Assembly (NCBI GenBank): GCA_044230205.1
Contig: JBGARN010000001.1
Location: forward strand, 1 to 64,000
Direction of reading: 5' to 3'
Source of the DNA: JAEUTH01 sp044230205
GTDB lineage: Bacteria; Bacteroidota; Bacteroidia; AKYH767-A; OLB10
Length of the DNA: 64,000 nt
Shown one piece after another: positions 42,645 through 51,889 of the stretch; the stretch's first letter is position 1, and every line of letters begins with the position of its first letter. The translations under genes and the position numbers were made by a program. The notes beneath the pieces were generated by a model that was not told the origin of the DNA, did not search any database, and worked only from the letters and a program-made list of their open reading frames with translations.

Positions 42645-43784
42645 GTGGAGGCCAACAATATTTATCTTGACTATAACGCAACTACACCGGTTGATACCAG
42701 TGTGCTTAGTGCCATGATGCCCTATTTCAATGAAAAATTTGGCAATGCATCCAGCAAAACACATCGGTATGGATGGATAGCAGCCGATGCAGTTAATTTG
42801 GCGCGCAGTCAGGTAGCTGATTTAATTAATGCCGAACCTTCAGAAATAATTTTCACTTCGGGAGCTACAGAAGCAATTAACCAGGCACTACAAGGTATTT
42901 TTGAAAAGTACAGTTCAAAAGGAAATCATATTGTTACTGTATCTACTGAACATAAAGCCGTGCTGGATACATGCCGGCATCTAGAAGCAAAAGGTGCTGA
43001 AATTACTCGTTTGAATGTAAACCAGCATGGCGTAATAAATCCTGGTGAACTTGCTGATACAATTAAACCAACCACCATATTGGTTTGCATAATGCTTGCC
43101 AATAATGAAACCGGGGTTATCCAGGATATTAATGCAATATCAAAAATTGTTCATCAAAAAAATTGTTTATTGATGACAGATGCCACTCAGGCTGCAGGCA
43201 AAATAAAAGTTGATGTTCAGGAACAAGGCATTGATATTTTGGCAATGAGCGCCCATAAAATATACGGCCCAAAAGGCGTTGGAGCATTATTTATACGCAG
43301 AAAAAATCCGAGAGTTGCAATGGCCCCTTTGTTATATGGTGGAGGTCATGAAAACGGGTTGCGCTCAGGTACACTAAATGTTCCCGGTATTGTTGGCCTT
43401 GGTGAGGCCTCTCGCATTGCATTAAATGAGCTTGAACAATACGGTAAGGAAATGTCAACTTTAAGAAACCTGCTGGAATCTGAATTTGCTGGTCATAACA
43501 ATGTTGTTATTAATGGCGCTGGTGCATTACGGTTACCTAACACTTCCAATATATGTTTCAAAGGAATGAATCAGACGGAATTGATAAACCGGCTTAGAGG
43601 TCTGGCTGTTGCAACAGGTTCGGCTTGCACATCGGCTTTACCTGAACCATCGCATGTTTTATTGGCTATGGGCTTAAGTGAAAAAGATGCATATGCTTCC
43701 ATCCGTTTCAGTTTAGGAAAATACACCATTGCAAGTGATATCAATTATGTCGTTGAAAAAATAAAATTACTTTTAACGGGGTAA
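42645..43784 (+). CDS. Cysteine desulfurase (NifS/IscS class)
   Basis: A 379-residue PLP enzyme, GTG start at 42645. It releases sulfur from cysteine for Fe-S clusters and thiolation. Motifs: IYLDYNATTPVD, NASSKTHRYG, FTSGATEAINQAL, VCIMLANNETGVIQD, the PLP lysine in MSAHKIYGPKGVG, GTLNVPGIVGLG and the catalytic loop ATGSACTSALPEPSHVL with its Cys. The short loop around the Cys indicates group I (IscS/NifS). The 233-base region upstream holds a palindrome (42536-42547). No iscU or other Fe-S genes adjacent. Confidence 0.95.
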   Translation: MEANNIYLDYNATTPVDTSVLSAMMPYFNEKFGNASSKTHRYGWIAADAVNLARSQVADLINAEPSEIIFTSGATEAINQALQGIFEKYSSKGNHIVTVSTEHKAVLDTCRHLEAKGAEITRLNVNQHGVINPGELADTIKPTTILVCIMLANNETGVIQDINAISKIVHQKNCLLMTDATQAAGKIKVDVQEQGIDILAMSAHKIYGPKGVGALFIRRKNPRVAMAPLLYGGGHENGLRSGTLNVPGIVGLGEASRIALNELEQYGKEMSTLRNLLESEFAGHNNVVINGAGALRLPNTSNICFKGMNQTELINRLRGLAVATGSACTSALPEPSHVLLAMGLSEKDAYASIRFSLGKYTIASDINYVVEKIKLLLTG

Positions 43785-43825
43785 AGACTACCTCATTTAT
43801 TTACACTCACAATTAATTTCAATAA

Positions 43826-45466
43826 ATGGATTTCCCCCGAAGCTGTTATTTTTTTTCGAAAATTATTTTTTCTGTTTTCTTAAGTTCTCTTGCGGTAAAC
43901 TGCAGCTATGCTCAGAAAACATATATACCCCTGGCAAAAGATTTTAATGCACGTTATGAGCCTTATCTTGATAAAGTGGGCAGCACCATGCACACTTCTT
44001 TTAAGCCATATCTATCGCATGAAGTAAGTGAAAATGCACCTTATGACTCATTGAATACCCGTATAATTAAAGACACAAAATTTAACCGTTCATGGTGGGG
44101 TAGAAAACTTCAGAATGAACATTTACTGCAAATAAAAAAAGATGATTTTTTCCTTTTTGCTGATTTTGTTTTCGACTTTTCAATAGGCAATGATTTTAAA
44201 ACTGATAAAACATTTTACACTAATTCACGCGGGGTTTGGGCCGGAGGTACAATTGGAAAAGGGTTTTCATTTTCCACCTATTTTTTCGAAAACCAGGCTA
44301 AGTATCCAACGTATGTTGACAGCTTAATTAATCTAACGCGAGTAGTGCCGGGTCATGGCAGGCCAAAAAGCCTGTATGGTAGCCGCGATTTTGCTTTTGC
44401 ATCGGCTAACATTGCTTATTCGCTTAAAAAGTACTTTACATTTCAATTAGGAACGGATAAAAATTTTATTGGTGAAGGTTACCGGTCCTTATTGCTTTCT
44501 GATTATGCATTCTATTATCCGTATTTTAAAATTGAAACCAATGTTTGGAAAATAAAATACACCTGCCTGTGGACAGCTTTCCAGGATTTATTGGTAGCTC
44601 CACCACCTGGTTATAATCCTGATGATTTCAGCTTTCGAAAGAAATATGCCACTTATCATTACCTCGATTTTAACATTGGTAAAAATAACCGGGCATCATT
44701 TGGTGTTATGGAAGCAATTATCTGGAAAGGGGATTCGGTGCGTGCTGAGGGAATTGATTTTAATTACCTGAATCCAATCATTTTCCTGCGGCCGGTAGAA
44801 TACTCCATGTCATCACCTGATAATGTTTTATTGGGTGTTAACACGAAATTTAAAATCAATTCGCGCAACATTTTATACGGCCAGGTGATTTTTGATGAAT
44901 TCAAAATAGAATCATTAAAGGCAAAAGATGGTGATTACCGCAATAAATTTGGATTTCAAACAGGTTATAAAGCTTATGATTTATTTGGGGTTAAAAACCT
45001 TCGCTTTCAATCTGAATTTAATTACGTAAAACCGTTTACCTACTCACACCGGTCATCTTTAACCAATTACGGACACAATAATGAAGCCTTAGCTCATGTT
45101 CAGGGCGCAAATTTTTACGAATCGGTAAATTTTATCAATTATCAGTACAAACAATGGTATGCCCAGCTTGAATTTATGTATGTTAAAACAGGGTTTGATA
45201 CTGCAGGTCTGAACTATGGAAAGAATATTTTCAAAAGCTACGAAACGGCTGCACAATACACGGGTAATTATATGGCACAGGGGCTTCAAACTAAAATCAC
45301 CTATTTTGAATTTAAAGTGGCTTACTTAGTAAACCCAGCGTATAACCTTAAGATTGAAGCTGCTATTGCTAATCGCAAATCAGAAAACAACAAGCAAACA
45401 CTTGAAAACAACTTTATTTCATTCGGAATAAAAACATCCATCTGCAATTTTTACTATGATTTCTAA
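43826..45466 (+). CDS. RemB-like / Wzi-like outer-membrane beta-barrel protein
   Basis: A 546-residue exported protein with a signal peptide ending near SYAQ and strand-rich sequence throughout. Central motifs FQLGTDKNFIGEGYRSLLLSD and YPYFKIETNVWKIKY, with FLRPVEYSMSSPDN, match the capsule-assembly Wzi / gliding-motility RemB group. In Flavobacterium johnsoniae RemB is needed for gliding on some surfaces. The protein likely sits in the outer membrane with about 16-18 strands. No other gld or rem genes are visible, so gliding ability is not established; a capsule-binding role is equally possible. Confidence 0.78.
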   Translation: MDFPRSCYFFSKIIFSVFLSSLAVNCSYAQKTYIPLAKDFNARYEPYLDKVGSTMHTSFKPYLSHEVSENAPYDSLNTRIIKDTKFNRSWWGRKLQNEHLLQIKKDDFFLFADFVFDFSIGNDFKTDKTFYTNSRGVWAGGTIGKGFSFSTYFFENQAKYPTYVDSLINLTRVVPGHGRPKSLYGSRDFAFASANIAYSLKKYFTFQLGTDKNFIGEGYRSLLLSDYAFYYPYFKIETNVWKIKYTCLWTAFQDLLVAPPPGYNPDDFSFRKKYATYHYLDFNIGKNNRASFGVMEAIIWKGDSVRAEGIDFNYLNPIIFLRPVEYSMSSPDNVLLGVNTKFKINSRNILYGQVIFDEFKIESLKAKDGDYRNKFGFQTGYKAYDLFGVKNLRFQSEFNYVKPFTYSHRSSLTNYGHNNEALAHVQGANFYESVNFINYQYKQWYAQLEFMYVKTGFDTAGLNYGKNIFKSYETAAQYTGNYMAQGLQTKITYFEFKVAYLVNPAYNLKIEAAIANRKSENNKQTLENNFISFGIKTSICNFYYDF

Positions 45467-45509
45467 AGGCAAAAAAACTGAAGAATTCCGGTGATCTAAA
45501 AGGAGCGAA

Positions 45510-45531
45510 TTTTTATGATTTGTCATAAAAA
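45510..45531. other. Hairpin TTTTTATGA-TTTG-TCATAAAAA between RemB-like and GT4 genes
   Basis: A perfect 9-base inverted repeat with a four-base loop, 44 bases after the RemB-like stop and 69 bases before the next ATG. AT-rich, with A-run and T-run ends, so a weak terminator or an operator are both possible. Confidence 0.5.
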
Positions 45532-45599
45532 TGTGCAAAATATTTTGTTCCTTTACATAAAGTTTTTAGCCAAATGAAACATAAATATTACCCAGGAAA

Positions 45600-46712
45600 A
45601 TGATAACCGATATTACCTTTGCGTCAATTACCGCGTTCATCATTACTTTTCTGGCAATTCCCCCAACAATTAAAATTGCAGCTATCAAACATTTGTTTGA
45701 TGTACCTGATGAGCGTAAGATTCATATGATGGGAATCCCCAGGCTAGGCGGTATTGCAATCTTTGCCGGGGCTGCATTTTCCTTTGCGTTTTGGTCTGCC
45801 ACTTACAAATTCGTGCCGGGTAATTATATTCTGGCTTCGGTAATGATTATGTTTTTTATCGGGCTTAAAGATGATATCATAACGTTAACGCCTTCTAAAA
45901 AATTCATTGCCCAGCTAATAGCCGCCTTAATCATTGTTTTAATTGGCAATATTCGAATATCAAGCTTGTGTGGTGTATTTGGCATATATGCACTGCCTTA
46001 TTTTGCCAGTGTGGTTTTCTCAATCATTACAATTATTGGAATAACCAATGCCTTTAATTTAATGGACGGCATTGATGGACTGGCGGGCGGTATAGGCGCT
46101 ATTGCTGCATTTACATTCGGACTGTGGTTTTATAATTACAATGAAATACCATTGTGTATACTTTCATTTGCGTTGTTTGGTGCTTTGCTTGCGTTTTTGG
46201 TTTACAACTTTGCACCGGCAAAAATTTTTATGGGCGATACAGGGTCACTTATTGTAGGGCTGATACTATCTGTACTAGCAATTTACTTCGTTCAGTTAAG
46301 CTTTTTTGCCACACCGTATTCATTTCCTTTCAGGTCGAGCCCGGCCATGGCCATTTCGATACTGATTATTCCGCTGTTTGATACCATCCGTATATTCCTT
46401 TGGAGAATTTATAACAAACGATCACCATTTCAGGCCGACCGTAATCACATGCACCATGTATTGCTTGACCTGGGACTGAATCACCGGCAGGCATCACTTT
46501 TACTCTATTCAGTTAATATTGGTTTTATACTTATAGCACTTGCATTGCGTAATATCAGTAGCCTTGTGTTATTAATGATAATTATTTCACTTGCCGCATT
46601 ACTCAGCATGATACCTTTAGCAATTCGCTATATGAAGTACAGGAGCAAAACAACCGGATCAACAACTTCTGCCACAGCCACACCTTCGCTCGGTCCTAAA
46701 ACAGTTGTTTAA
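45600..46712 (+). CDS. Undecaprenyl-phosphate glycosyltransferase, WecA/MraY family (GT4-type)
   Basis: A 370-residue polytopic enzyme with about 10-11 helices that attaches a sugar-1-phosphate (commonly GlcNAc-1-P) to undecaprenyl phosphate, starting surface-glycan synthesis. Family motifs: PDERKIHMMGIPRLGGIAIF, LKDDI, FNLMDGIDGLAGGIG, FMGDTGSLIVG and the WecA-type HMHHVLLDLGLNHRQASLLLY loop. The last motif and lack of MraY-specific residues point to WecA/TagO-like rather than MraY function. A Thr/Ser-rich tail ends the protein. It uses the lipid recycled by uppP and the DgkA-like kinase. Confidence 0.92.
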   Translation: MITDITFASITAFIITFLAIPPTIKIAAIKHLFDVPDERKIHMMGIPRLGGIAIFAGAAFSFAFWSATYKFVPGNYILASVMIMFFIGLKDDIITLTPSKKFIAQLIAALIIVLIGNIRISSLCGVFGIYALPYFASVVFSIITIIGITNAFNLMDGIDGLAGGIGAIAAFTFGLWFYNYNEIPLCILSFALFGALLAFLVYNFAPAKIFMGDTGSLIVGLILSVLAIYFVQLSFFATPYSFPFRSSPAMAISILIIPLFDTIRIFLWRIYNKRSPFQADRNHMHHVLLDLGLNHRQASLLLYSVNIGFILIALALRNISSLVLLMIIISLAALLSMIPLAIRYMKYRSKTTGSTTSATATPSLGPKTVV

Positions 46713-46752
46713 ACCTGCTGTTTGATTGCCTTTGAGATGGGTGTTCTTTTAC

Positions 46753-46760
46753 TATTTTTG
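46753..46760 (+). promoter_or_regulatory. -7-like promoter box of the aldehyde dehydrogenase gene
   Basis: TATTTTTG, exact TAnnTTTG, 41 bases before the ATG at 46802. Confidence 0.45.
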
Positions 46761-46801
46761 AAATCCGTATAGTAAAAACGCTAACGTTTAATTTATTTTC
46801 A

Positions 46802-48280
46802 ATGGCAAAAAGAGTCTTAAAACCTGCAATTGATCTTTCCTTTGGCCAGGGTTGGAATTATTCTCCCGCACCTGAGGGTACAGACCATATTAAAATAAAT
46901 CCCCGGTATGAATTATTTATCAATGGCAAGTTCACAGTACCATCTGAAGGCAGGTATTTTGAGACTATAAATCCGGCAACTGAAAAAAAACTCTCTGACG
47001 TTGCTGAAGCAACCGATAAGGATGTTGACCGCGCTGTTAAAGCTGCCCGAAATGCTTATGACCAAGTCTGGAGCAAAATGAAACCAAGCGAACGTGGTAA
47101 GTATATTTTTCGAATTGCACGAATGCTCCAGGAACGAGCACGTGAGCTTTCTATTATTGAAAGTATGGATGGCGGTAAAGCAATTCGGGAAAGCCGTGAT
47201 GTAGATGTTCCGTTGGCGGCTGCACATTTTTTTTATTATGCAGGCTGGGCTGATAAAATAGATTATGCCTTTCCCGGAAAGCATGCCCGATCAATTGGCG
47301 TAGCTGGGCAAATTATTCCCTGGAATTTTCCGTTACTGATGGCCGCATGGAAAATAGCTCCGGCCCTGGCATGTGGCAATACTATAGTTATTAAGCCGGC
47401 AGAAACCACACCACTTACTGCACTTAAACTTGCAGAAATTATACAGGATTGTGATTTGCCACCTGGTGTTGTAAATATTATAACGGGTGCAGGAGCAACA
47501 GGTGCAGCAATTGTTAATCATCCCGGAATCAATAAAGTTGCCTTTACAGGATCAACAGAAGTAGGCAAAATCATTCAGCGTTCATTAGCCGGCAGTAATA
47601 AAAAATATACGCTTGAATTGGGAGGAAAAGCCGCCAATATCATTTTTGAAGATGCTGCAATTGACCAGGCTGTGGAGGGAATTGTAAATGGAATATTTTT
47701 TAACCAGGGTCATGTATGCTGTGCAGGCTCGCGCTTGCTGGTTCAGGAGAGTATTAAAGATATTGTTTTGAAAAAACTGAAAAGCAGGATGGATACCCTG
47801 ATAGTAGGCGATCCTTTAGATAAGAATACAGATATAGGTGCAATAAACAGTAAGGAACAACTTAATAAAATTAAAAGCTATGTGAAAATTGGTGTGAATG
47901 AAGGAGGCAATTGTTACCAGGCTAATTGTGCCATGCCTTCAAAAGGATATTTCTTTAAACCGACCGTTTTCAGCGATGTTGCTCAAAGCAGCCGCATAGT
48001 GCAGGAAGAAATATTTGGCCCTGTTCTGGCAATTCAAACTTTTCGCACTGCCGAAGAAGCAATTGAAAAAGCTAACAACACACCTTATGGCCTGAGTGGC
48101 GGAGTATGGACTGATAAGGGCTCAAAAATATTTAAGGTAACCTCTAAAATACGTGCAGGTGTAATTTGGGCTAATACCTATAATAAGTTTGATCCTACCT
48201 CTCCATTTGGCGGATATAAAGAAAGTGGCATGGGACGCGAAGGGGGCTTGCATGGCTTGAATGCTTATGTAGAGTATTAA
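46802..48280 (+). CDS. Aldehyde dehydrogenase, full length
   Basis: A 492-residue NAD(P)-dependent enzyme of the classical ALDH class. NAD-binding motifs: IIPWNFPLLMAAWKIAPALACGNTIVIKPAE and FTGSTEVGKII. Catalytic residues: general-base Glu in LELGGKAANI and nucleophile Cys306 in GHVCCAGSR. The C-terminal SPFGGYKESGMGREGG closes the tetramer interface. Substrate unknown. A paralogue lacking the catalytic domain lies at 50959, separated by a T9SS gene, and I take the two to be a functional pair. Confidence 0.95.
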   Translation: MAKRVLKPAIDLSFGQGWNYSPAPEGTDHIKINPRYELFINGKFTVPSEGRYFETINPATEKKLSDVAEATDKDVDRAVKAARNAYDQVWSKMKPSERGKYIFRIARMLQERARELSIIESMDGGKAIRESRDVDVPLAAAHFFYYAGWADKIDYAFPGKHARSIGVAGQIIPWNFPLLMAAWKIAPALACGNTIVIKPAETTPLTALKLAEIIQDCDLPPGVVNIITGAGATGAAIVNHPGINKVAFTGSTEVGKIIQRSLAGSNKKYTLELGGKAANIIFEDAAIDQAVEGIVNGIFFNQGHVCCAGSRLLVQESIKDIVLKKLKSRMDTLIVGDPLDKNTDIGAINSKEQLNKIKSYVKIGVNEGGNCYQANCAMPSKGYFFKPTVFSDVAQSSRIVQEEIFGPVLAIQTFRTAEEAIEKANNTPYGLSGGVWTDKGSKIFKVTSKIRAGVIWANTYNKFDPTSPFGGYKESGMGREGGLHGLNAYVEY

Positions 48281-48324
48281 AATTTTTATTGAATGTAATT
48301 TTATCAATCATAAACTGCATTACC

Positions 48325-50913
48325 ATGAAAACCCTACAGAAACTTCTACTTGCTTTTTTATTTATTTTCTTTTTTACAAAAGCAAGTTCGCAATGGATGA
48401 TTACTGCAACACCTTCAGCAAATGATTATTGCAACAATTGGCAGGCAGTAACACTTTCCATAAACAACCCTGTTGCCGGACATACTTATGAATGGAGTCA
48501 TGAAGATGATTATCAATTCTCACTTAATGGCTATTCCATGTCATATGTTTTTGATTCAGGTACTACAATTACCGTGTATCCGGCATATTATGCAGTTTGT
48601 GCACGCATTATGGTAACTGAATTTGATGCAGGTCATAATGCTGTTGCTAATGATTATTTTGTACTGGGATCAAATACAGGAGATATACCTTATTATTATA
48701 CGAACAATAGTTGCGGTTATATAATGGTTCCTTTTGCATACACTAATTATGCTACACAAAGTGGTGGTAGGTGGGCAATGTGGTATAAGAATGGTGTAGC
48801 TACAGGAATTACAGACCCATTTATACAGGAGCCTGAAAACGGAACCTATGTTTATAAATTGAAATTAGCGTGCGGGGATACTATTGCTACTACTACTATT
48901 GCTGTAAATATCTATCCTTTAAAGCCCGTAATTTCTTCCTCAGGAAATACAACTGTTTGTAATGGCGATACGGTTTTTTTGAGCGTTGCGGCCGGATATA
49001 ACTCATATCAATGGCGACTTAACGGAGTTAATATTGCCGGTACCAATTCCACAACTTATCGCGCCACAGTGAGTGGTAGTTATACAGTTGTAGGGACATA
49101 TTATAATACGAATTGTTCTAAGGAATCTGATCCTTTGGCTGTTACAGTTCAGAGTGGTGCTTTTATTACTTCTGTAAATGATAAAGCATGTTCAGGTGAT
49201 TCAATACTTCTTACTTGTGCCGCAGCAAATAGCTATGTATGGAAGAAAAATGGAAATACAATAGCAGGCGCTAATACTCAAAGCATTTATGTTAAATCAA
49301 CAGGCAACTATAAAGTTATAACCACAGGGCTTAACTGTAATACAAGTAAGACGAAGACAATTACATTTTATGCAAATCCAACCATAAGTACAACACCAAA
49401 CGGTGCTGTTACTATTTGCAATGGAACAGGAATAAATTTTTTAGCAACCGGAAATAATATTTCCGCCTATCAATGGCTTAGAAACGGAGATACAATTACC
49501 GGTGGAACATCTTCATCCATTTTTGTTTCAAAAGGAGGAAATTATAAATGCATTGTGAGCAACCAGATAGGTTGTTCAAAGTCTTCAGCAACAATTTCAG
49601 TGGCTAATAATGTGAGTTCCACATTACCCACCAAGACAATAGTTCTGCAACCATCTGCCAATGGTATTGATACTTACATCGAAAGTTATTTCCCCAACCA
49701 GAATACAAATTTTGGTAATGCATCATTCATGGAAGTGTCCAATTGGTATAAGGGATTGCATACTGTTGACCGTGCATTGCTTAAATTTGATTTAGGCAGT
49801 ATTCCGAATGGCGCTCCAATTATGTCTGCATCATTGAGGCTGTATGTTGATTCAGTTGTGGCGTTTACAAATTTAGCACAACACCTGATACTAAAAACGG
49901 TAGCACAAAACTGGAATGAAAATACAGTATCGTTTAGTTTAGCTCCTCAATTTTCAGAGTACGAACCCATATCTGTGCCTCACAGTGCAGTTGCAAACAA
50001 AACATCATTTAATGTAAGCATAAAAGATTTTGTAAATTACTGGGTAAATGATTCTTCAAAGAACAAGGGCTTACAGATAATGCTTGATGAATTTGTTATG
50101 CCGGTTTGCTGGTTAAGACTTTCGTCAAGTGATAATCCGGTTGCATCACAGCGACCAAAACTAACAGTTAGCTATGCTGCAGCGGATATTGATAGCAGCG
50201 GTGCTACCACCTTTTGCACAGGCGACAGCGTAATATTTACAACTAATACCGGAAGTTATACGTACCAATGGTTTCAAAATGGAATTGCAATAACCGGAGC
50301 AAACAGTTCATCACTAACTGCAATATCCGGTGGCGATTATTTTGTTGTTATTACAAATGCAACTGGGTGTACAGTTTCATCAGCAGTTAAGCATGTTACT
50401 GTAAATCCAAAGCCTGCAGCAGCAATAACGGCATTGGGTGCAACTACATTTTGTAATGGCGATAGTGTAGTACTTCAGGCAAATTCCGGTTCTGGTTTGT
50501 CCTATCAATGGTTGAAAAACAATACGAATATCAGCAATGCAACGTCAGTGCTTTACTCAGCAAAAACAGCAGGCACCTATAAAGTAAAAGTTACAAATGT
50601 AAATGGATGCACCAAAGCATCGGCTGTTGTAAATGTTAGTGTGCCTTGTAAGACTCTAAATGAAACACCTGGTGAAGATGAACCAGATGTAAAAGTTTAT
50701 CCTAATCCGTTTTCAAATGAATTAGAAGTAATTATTAATCCGCAAACCCATATTAAAAGCTTGACAGTTTTTGATGTGGAAGGTAGATTGATAGCATCGT
50801 ATCCAGGGAAATTAGTGGTTAGTAAGATTGGACTGGAATGGAAGCAAGGTGTATATTACCTCCAGATTGATTTGGGAGATCGTAGTGATTTTAAACGTGT
50901 AGTTAAATTGTAG
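48325..50913 (+). CDS. Large T9SS protein with Ig-like repeats and a DNRLRE/CBM96-like domain
   Basis: An 862-residue exported protein from the ATG at 48325 (MKTLQKLLLAFLFIFFF, signal peptide). Domains: a Cys-containing N-terminal beta region; several Ig/PKD-like modules of 75-80 residues, each starting with an NTTVCNGDTVFLSV-like strand and containing YQWxxNG and SGxYxV (residues about 210-440 and 620-780); a DNRLRE/CBM96-like domain at about 445-620 (GIDTYIESYFPNQNTNFG, RALLKFDLGSIP, TVAQNWNENTVSF); and a T9SS type A sorting domain (VYPNPFSNELEV to FKRVVKL). Predicted cell-surface or secreted, possibly glycan-binding. It interrupts the aldehyde dehydrogenase pair. Confidence 0.88.
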   Translation: MKTLQKLLLAFLFIFFFTKASSQWMITATPSANDYCNNWQAVTLSINNPVAGHTYEWSHEDDYQFSLNGYSMSYVFDSGTTITVYPAYYAVCARIMVTEFDAGHNAVANDYFVLGSNTGDIPYYYTNNSCGYIMVPFAYTNYATQSGGRWAMWYKNGVATGITDPFIQEPENGTYVYKLKLACGDTIATTTIAVNIYPLKPVISSSGNTTVCNGDTVFLSVAAGYNSYQWRLNGVNIAGTNSTTYRATVSGSYTVVGTYYNTNCSKESDPLAVTVQSGAFITSVNDKACSGDSILLTCAAANSYVWKKNGNTIAGANTQSIYVKSTGNYKVITTGLNCNTSKTKTITFYANPTISTTPNGAVTICNGTGINFLATGNNISAYQWLRNGDTITGGTSSSIFVSKGGNYKCIVSNQIGCSKSSATISVANNVSSTLPTKTIVLQPSANGIDTYIESYFPNQNTNFGNASFMEVSNWYKGLHTVDRALLKFDLGSIPNGAPIMSASLRLYVDSVVAFTNLAQHLILKTVAQNWNENTVSFSLAPQFSEYEPISVPHSAVANKTSFNVSIKDFVNYWVNDSSKNKGLQIMLDEFVMPVCWLRLSSSDNPVASQRPKLTVSYAAADIDSSGATTFCTGDSVIFTTNTGSYTYQWFQNGIAITGANSSSLTAISGGDYFVVITNATGCTVSSAVKHVTVNPKPAAAITALGATTFCNGDSVVLQANSGSGLSYQWLKNNTNISNATSVLYSAKTAGTYKVKVTNVNGCTKASAVVNVSVPCKTLNETPGEDEPDVKVYPNPFSNELEVIINPQTHIKSLTVFDVEGRLIASYPGKLVVSKIGLEWKQGVYYLQIDLGDRSDFKRVVKL

Positions 50914-50958
50914 CCAGTAAAGTATTAAGATACGAATTCAAAAACCGGAAATGCCATT

Positions 50959-51885
50959 ATGGAAGCATTAATTAAGAAAACAAAAAAAGCATCAGAACAG
51001 GTGAACGGCAAATCGAACGGACAGCACCAGCGTATTGCAGTAAACAAAACCTATAAAATGTATGTGGATGGCAAATTCATTCGCAGTGAAAGTGGCCGTT
51101 ATTTTAAATTGCAAAACTCCGATGGTGAGACCATTGCTAATATTTGTCGCGCCTCGCGTAAAGATTTTCGCGATGCTGTAGTTTCTTCGCGCAAAGCCCA
51201 GCCGGAGTGGTACAAAAAGTCAGCTTACAACAGAGCACAGATCATGTATCGAATTGCAGAAGTAATGGAATCCCGTAAAGCACAGTTTATTGAAAATTTT
51301 TTGCTGCAAGGAATAACTCTTTCAAAGGCTGAACAGGAAATAACCTCAGCAATTGACCGCCTGGTTTATTATGCAGGCTGGAGTGATAAATACATACAGC
51401 TTTTTTCATCAGTAAACCCTGTTGAATCATCACATTTTAATTTTTCTTATCCTGAACCAACCGGTGTTGTTGGAATTATTGCTCCTGAAAATTCAGCTTT
51501 GTTGGGTTTGGTTTCCTTAATTGCCCCTGTAATTATCGGGGGAAATACAGTTGTTGTTTTAACGGATCAAAAATTTCCGCTTACTGCCACTGATTTTACA
51601 GAAGTGCTTCATGCATCGGATGTAAGCAGCGGTGTAGTGAATATTTTAACCGGATACAAAAGCGAATTGCTGAAACAATTTGCAACTCACATGGATGTAA
51701 ATGCTGTGGTTTATGGCGGAAATGATGCAGAGGATTTAAAAACCCTCCAGCTTAATGCTGCATTAAATGTAAAACGTATAGTAAAAAATTATTACGACAA
51801 TTATTTTACTGCTGATGCACAAAACCCGTATCATATTATGGACACCCAGGAAATAAAAACTACATGGCATCCTGTAGGACTTTAA
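50959..51885 (+). CDS. Aldehyde dehydrogenase paralogue lacking the catalytic domain
   Basis: A 308-residue protein aligned with the N-terminal half of ALDHs: YKMYVDGKFIRSESGRYFKL, LVYYAGWSDKYIQLF (compare FFYYAGWADK at 46802), EPTGVVGIIAPENSALLGL and PVIIGGNTVVVL. After the coenzyme-binding region it lacks the catalytic Glu and Cys segments completely and ends in a distinct tail (MDTQEIKTTWHPVGL). The stop is clean, with no decayed continuation visible: the next gene ends only 4 bases away on the other strand. A basic 25-residue N-terminal extension is present. It is either a structural partner of the full-length enzyme or a stable pseudoenzyme; the specific tail argues against a recent truncation. 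Confidence 0.85.
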   Translation: MEALIKKTKKASEQVNGKSNGQHQRIAVNKTYKMYVDGKFIRSESGRYFKLQNSDGETIANICRASRKDFRDAVVSSRKAQPEWYKKSAYNRAQIMYRIAEVMESRKAQFIENFLLQGITLSKAEQEITSAIDRLVYYAGWSDKYIQLFSSVNPVESSHFNFSYPEPTGVVGIIAPENSALLGLVSLIAPVIIGGNTVVVLTDQKFPLTATDFTEVLHASDVSSGVVNILTGYKSELLKQFATHMDVNAVVYGGNDAEDLKTLQLNAALNVKRIVKNYYDNYFTADAQNPYHIMDTQEIKTTWHPVGL

Positions 51886-51889
51886 AAAT

